NCBI GenBank assembly: GCA_013812565.1
Contig: JACCTF010000040.1
Coordinates: forward strand, 1 to 8,446
Source of the DNA: Pyrinomonadaceae bacterium
GTDB lineage: Bacteria > Acidobacteriota > Blastocatellia > Pyrinomonadales > Pyrinomonadaceae
DNA: 8,446 nucleotides
Reading direction: 5' to 3'
In this document: in pieces, positions 6,296-8,446 of the stretch
Layout of the letters: each line of letters begins with the position of its first letter
Numbering within the stretch: the first letter of the stretch is position 1
Notes under the pieces: generated by a model
What the model was told of the DNA's origin: nothing
Databases searched by the model: none
The model's input: only the letters and a program-made list of their open reading frames with translations
Made by a program: the position numbers and the translations under genes

Positions 6296-6468
6296 AAGTG
6301 ATGAGTAATGAGTGATGAGATAAAGCGAGGGACAGGGTGTGGCCGAGGTGTGCGGTTTGCATCTTGGTCGAAGCAATGGTGCATGCTCTCATGCTGTCGA
6401 GATAAAGCCAGTCGCAAGGATGTCGCTAAGCCGCTCTCCTCTTGCTTGTCGCTTGTCACTCGTCACTT
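6296..6468 (+). repeat. Heptamer-based inverted repeat that can pair as RNA
   Basis: The left arm 6296-6319 holds the heptamers AGTGATG, AGTAATG and AGTGATG. The right arm 6445-6468 holds CTTGTCG, CTTGTCA and CTCGTCA. Over 24 positions the left arm and the reverse complement of the right arm agree at 17. Of the seven differences, six give G-U pairs in a plus-strand RNA and only one gives A-C. The left arm begins right after the stop codon of the DUF1080 gene; the loop is about 125 nt. The other strand would have six A-C clashes, so any RNA structure is specific to the direction of the flanking genes. Confidence 0.6.
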
Positions 6469-6473
6469 ATAGA
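6446..6473 (+). promoter_or_regulatory. Weak candidate promoter of the second ThuA gene
   Basis: TTGTCG (-35, 4 of 6), a 16-nt spacer and TATAGA (-10) lie in front of GAGGT and GTG 6494. It is embedded in the right arm of the heptamer repeat, so the match may come from the repeat itself. The expected transcription start would nearly touch the ribosome site, which weakens the case. Confidence 0.25.
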
Positions 6474-6493
6474 AAAATAAGAGGTATCTTACC

Positions 6494-7309
6494 GTGAATA
6501 TGACCCGTAAAAATATGCGACGTATTTTCTCCTTTGTCGGCACATTTATCGCCGTTGCGTTGATGTCGAGCAGCGCCGTGGTAGTTAGCTCAGCCCCGAA
6601 GATAAAAAGGTTGTTGGTGGTGACGGTCACAAAGGGTTTTCGTCACACTTCGATTCCAACCGCCGAGCGCGTTCTACAACAAATGGGCGAACAAGGCCGC
6701 GCCTTCTCGGTTGACTACGCGCGCACGGACGAGGAGTTAGCGGCCAAGACGACCGCCGCTGCGCTGAAGAACTACGACGGCGTTGTCTTCGCCAGCACCA
6801 CGGGTGACATTCCGCTTGCCGACCGTGAAGCTTTCCTGAATTGGATCAAAGCCGGAAATGCCTTTATCGGCATCCACGCGGCGGCGGACACCTTTCATAG
6901 CTACCCACCTTTCATCGAGATGATCGGCGGCGAGTTCAAAACTCATGGGCCGCAAGCCGATGTCGAGTGTTTAGTTGAAGATTCGGCTCATCCGGCAACG
7001 AAGCATCTAGGCAAATCCCAGAAGGTCTTTGATGAGATCTACGAATACAAAAACTACAACCGCGAGCGCGTTCACATGCTGCTCGCGTTGGATAAACACC
7101 CGAATCCGAAGATGAACAAAGAGCCTGGGTACTTTCCGATTGCGTGGTGTCACATGTACGGTAAGGGGCGCGTCTTCTACACGGCGCTCGGCCACCGCGA
7201 AGACGTTCTGGAAGCCGATTGGTATAAGCAGCACCTGATGGGCGGAATACAGTGGGCGCTTGGGCAGGTGAAGGGCAGCGCTAAGCCACAGACTACGGCG
7301 AAGATGTAA
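6494..7309 (+). CDS. Exported ThuA-domain protein
   Basis: A 271-residue protein with GTG start; GAGGT lies 8 nt upstream, while an in-frame ATG at 6500 would be 14 nt from it. A signal peptide with MRR, a hydrophobic core (about 11-31) and cleavage near VSSA (about 34) sends it to the periplasm. The rest is one ThuA domain (about 37-258): LLVVTVTKGFRHTSIP (40-55), YDGVVFASTTGDIP (94-107), FIGIHAAADTFHSYP (124-138), IGGEFKTHG (144-152), DEIYEYKN (180-187), PIAWCHMYGKGRVFYTALGH (215-234). The conserved His51, His128, Asp132, His151, His220 and His234 are the places to look for a metal or substrate site. The length is typical of secreted ThuA proteins. It follows the DUF1080 gene on the same strand, a frequent pairing in sugar-degrading bacteria. 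It differs clearly from the ThuA half of the propeller fusion, so it is not a recent duplicate. Confidence 0.93.
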   Translation: MNMTRKNMRRIFSFVGTFIAVALMSSSAVVVSSAPKIKRLLVVTVTKGFRHTSIPTAERVLQQMGEQGRAFSVDYARTDEELAAKTTAAALKNYDGVVFASTTGDIPLADREAFLNWIKAGNAFIGIHAAADTFHSYPPFIEMIGGEFKTHGPQADVECLVEDSAHPATKHLGKSQKVFDEIYEYKNYNRERVHMLLALDKHPNPKMNKEPGYFPIAWCHMYGKGRVFYTALGHREDVLEADWYKQHLMGGIQWALGQVKGSAKPQTTAKM

Positions 7310-7328
7310 AGCTCAAAGCCTGCATACA

Positions 7329-7349
7329 GACCGTGCTGACAGGACGGTC
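7329..7349. terminator. Possible bidirectional terminator hairpin
   Basis: GACCGT (7329-7334) and ACGGTC (7344-7349) form a perfect 6-bp stem with a 9-nt loop in the 40-bp gap between two convergent genes, directly touching the stop codon of the minus-strand gene. Only scattered T's follow on the plus strand (TAAATGTTTG), so it is not a strong intrinsic terminator. Confidence 0.35.
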
Positions 7350-8446
7350 CTAAATGTTTGCCTTTGTAGTTTTGATAAGTTCTGCGATGCGAGTTTTAAT
7401 TTCGAGATCGTCCGTTCGTTTGAGAATTCGTTTGAGTATCGGCTCTGTAAACCGCCCGTACTTCATAATTGCTTTCATTGCTGCCACACGGACTTCGAGC
7501 GCCGGGTTTGCGAGTTTTGCGACCTGCTTTTGGACAGCCTCTTCCATTTCCGGGGTAATGACTTCGGTGCGTCCGACAAGGACACGCACGAGTTCTGCGG
7601 GCTGAGGGTCGATGGTGATGGGAAGAATTGCATCAGTCGTTTTGCGCGGCACGACATAGAACACACGCAGCCCTTCTTCAAACCATGAACTTTGCCAGGT
7701 CTTAACCATCGCCTGTGCTTCCTTGGCGTAGAGGCCATAAGTGGTTAGGATGACTTCGATGTCGCGCTGCAAAGAATCAACTGTTCGGTCAAGCGTTGGC
7801 CGGTCGAGGATAACCTCTCCGCTCAACGAATCATAAATCCGGTAGCCTGACTTTCCGTCTCGATTCTCGAAGATAATAAACTGACCGATCACATCTTTGC
7901 CGAGATTTTTGACAACTACGCTTCCTCCTTCGAGTTTTACCAATAGCGGCAGATCAAACTCTCCGACGCCACGGTAGAAGAGAAACTTCTCGTGTTGCTG
8001 ACCTCTGACGCCGCAGACGCGGACCGGCGCGGCGTCCGTCTCACGCGCCGGATAGTAATGGCTCTCACCGCTCTGAACTGGGAATTGAACCTGAGCGCCG
8101 GGCAAGACGCGGAAGCGGCCCCAGTCAATCCCGTTGCGCACCGAGCGGGCTTGCGGATACCACTCCGTGATCTTGCCCTGGGGAAAATCAACTTTGACAG
8201 AGACATCCATCTCCTGGTCTGCATAGAAATAAAGAACCGGCGTTTCCATCCGGATGCGGGCGGTCAATTTGCTCTTCAGCGGGTGGCGAAAGCCCTGGTC
8301 GCTAGTCGCCCCATTGTAGACAAAAGAGGGCAGATCGCTCACGCCGCTCAGGGGACGCCACTCAAGCGCGCCGCCATCCACGCCCGCCACCGATGTGAAT
8401 GTTCCCCACTCGTGAACTATCAAATTAAAGTTTGACTGATTGACTC
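7350..8446 (-). CDS. Uncharacterised HEWGTFTSV-type protein with HEAT-like C-terminus, 5' end missing
   Basis: 364 residues are visible and the frame stays open to the right edge, so the start, probably with a signal peptide, lies outside. A TTG at 8423 could serve as a start but has no ribosome site, and the conserved part begins only two codons later. The visible protein opens with VHEWGTFTSVAG and EWRPL, followed by METPVLYFY (about 66-74), a beta-rich middle, WFEEGLRVFYVVPR (about 254-267) and LVRVLVGRTEVITPEMEE (about 285-302). The last ~65 residues are helical and resemble a HEAT-like repeat pair (LANPALEVRVAAMKAIMKYG, then a lysine-rich helix pair). I recall similar unnamed proteins from Acidobacteriota, Verrucomicrobiota and Planctomycetota, but know no function. 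It converges on the ThuA gene with a 40-bp gap, so it belongs to another transcript. Confidence 0.8.
   Translation of the reverse strand, partial: VNQSNFNLIVHEWGTFTSVAGVDGGALEWRPLSGVSDLPSFVYNGATSDQGFRHPLKSKLTARIRMETPVLYFYADQEMDVSVKVDFPQGKITEWYPQARSVRNGIDWGRFRVLPGAQVQFPVQSGESHYYPARETDAAPVRVCGVRGQQHEKFLFYRGVGEFDLPLLVKLEGGSVVVKNLGKDVIGQFIIFENRDGKSGYRIYDSLSGEVILDRPTLDRTVDSLQRDIEVILTTYGLYAKEAQAMVKTWQSSWFEEGLRVFYVVPRKTTDAILPITIDPQPAELVRVLVGRTEVITPEMEEAVQKQVAKLANPALEVRVAAMKAIMKYGRFTEPILKRILKRTDDLEIKTRIAELIKTTKANI

Noticed and set aside
6340..6385. GTGTGGCCGAGGTG stretch that recalls the D-arm of a Leu/Ser tRNA
   Set aside because: No acceptor stem, anticodon arm or T-arm can be laid out around it.
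6262..6459. Minus-strand ORF of 65 codons in the gap before the second ThuA gene
   Set aside because: It overlaps the repeat arm and the end of the DUF1080 gene, has no ribosome site and no recognisable motif.
1..8446. CRISPR array, insertion sequence, integrase, tRNA or rRNA genes
   Set aside because: No regular repeat-spacer array, transposase or recombinase reading frame, or structured RNA gene was seen on either strand.

Overview
The window (8446 bases, moderate GC) looks like an accessory region of a free-living heterotrophic bacterium, most likely Acidobacteriota (Blastocatellia-like), with Planctomycetota or Verrucomicrobiota as alternatives. This rests on gene content (BlaI/M56 pair, exported ThuA-domain proteins, a DUF1080 lipoprotein, a GMC oxidoreductase, a HEWGTFTSV-type protein) and on degenerate 7-nt-period repeats in the intergenic regions. 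It is an inference, because no ribosomal or other phylogenetic marker gene is present.

Layout, left to right. (1) 1-216 (+): the C-terminal end of a GMC-family FAD oxidoreductase running in from the left edge. (2) 394-2611 (-): a two-gene operon, a BlaI/MecI-type winged-helix repressor followed, with a 14-nt overlap, by an M56 (BlaR1/MecR1-like) membrane metalloprotease. The protease's outer sensor part is not a penicillin-binding domain but two tandem copies of a ~105-residue beta-rich domain. The promoter is very clear: a perfect TTGACA, 17-nt spacer and TACCCT, bracketed by two CTAAAG(C/T)TTTAG palindromes 42 bp apart. (3) 2815-3270 (+): an exported single-domain cupin, divergent from the repressor. 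(4) 3489-5258 (-): an exported fusion of a ThuA domain with a YVTN-type seven-bladed beta-propeller. (5) 5594-6295 (+): a DUF1080 (3-keto-disaccharide hydrolase family) lipoprotein. (6) 6494-7309 (+): a second exported ThuA-domain protein. (7) 7350-8446 (-): an uncharacterised HEWGTFTSV-type protein with a HEAT-like C-terminus, its 5' end cut by the right edge.

How they may work together. GMC oxidoreductase, DUF1080 and ThuA proteins are families linked with oxidation of sugars or glycosides at C3 and processing of the 3-keto products. Finding one partial GMC gene, one DUF1080 lipoprotein and two ThuA proteins close together, nearly all exported, suggests envelope-located 3-keto-glycoside metabolism. 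The BlaI/M56 pair is a complete sensor-protease-repressor relay that surely controls itself. Whether it controls the neighbouring genes is open, since no further copy of its operator was noticed next to them.

The intergenic regions at 3271-3488, 5259-5593 and 6296-6493 all carry inverted repeats built from degenerate heptamers. The one at 6296-6468 is the most striking: six of the seven differences between its arms become G-U pairs in the + strand RNA.
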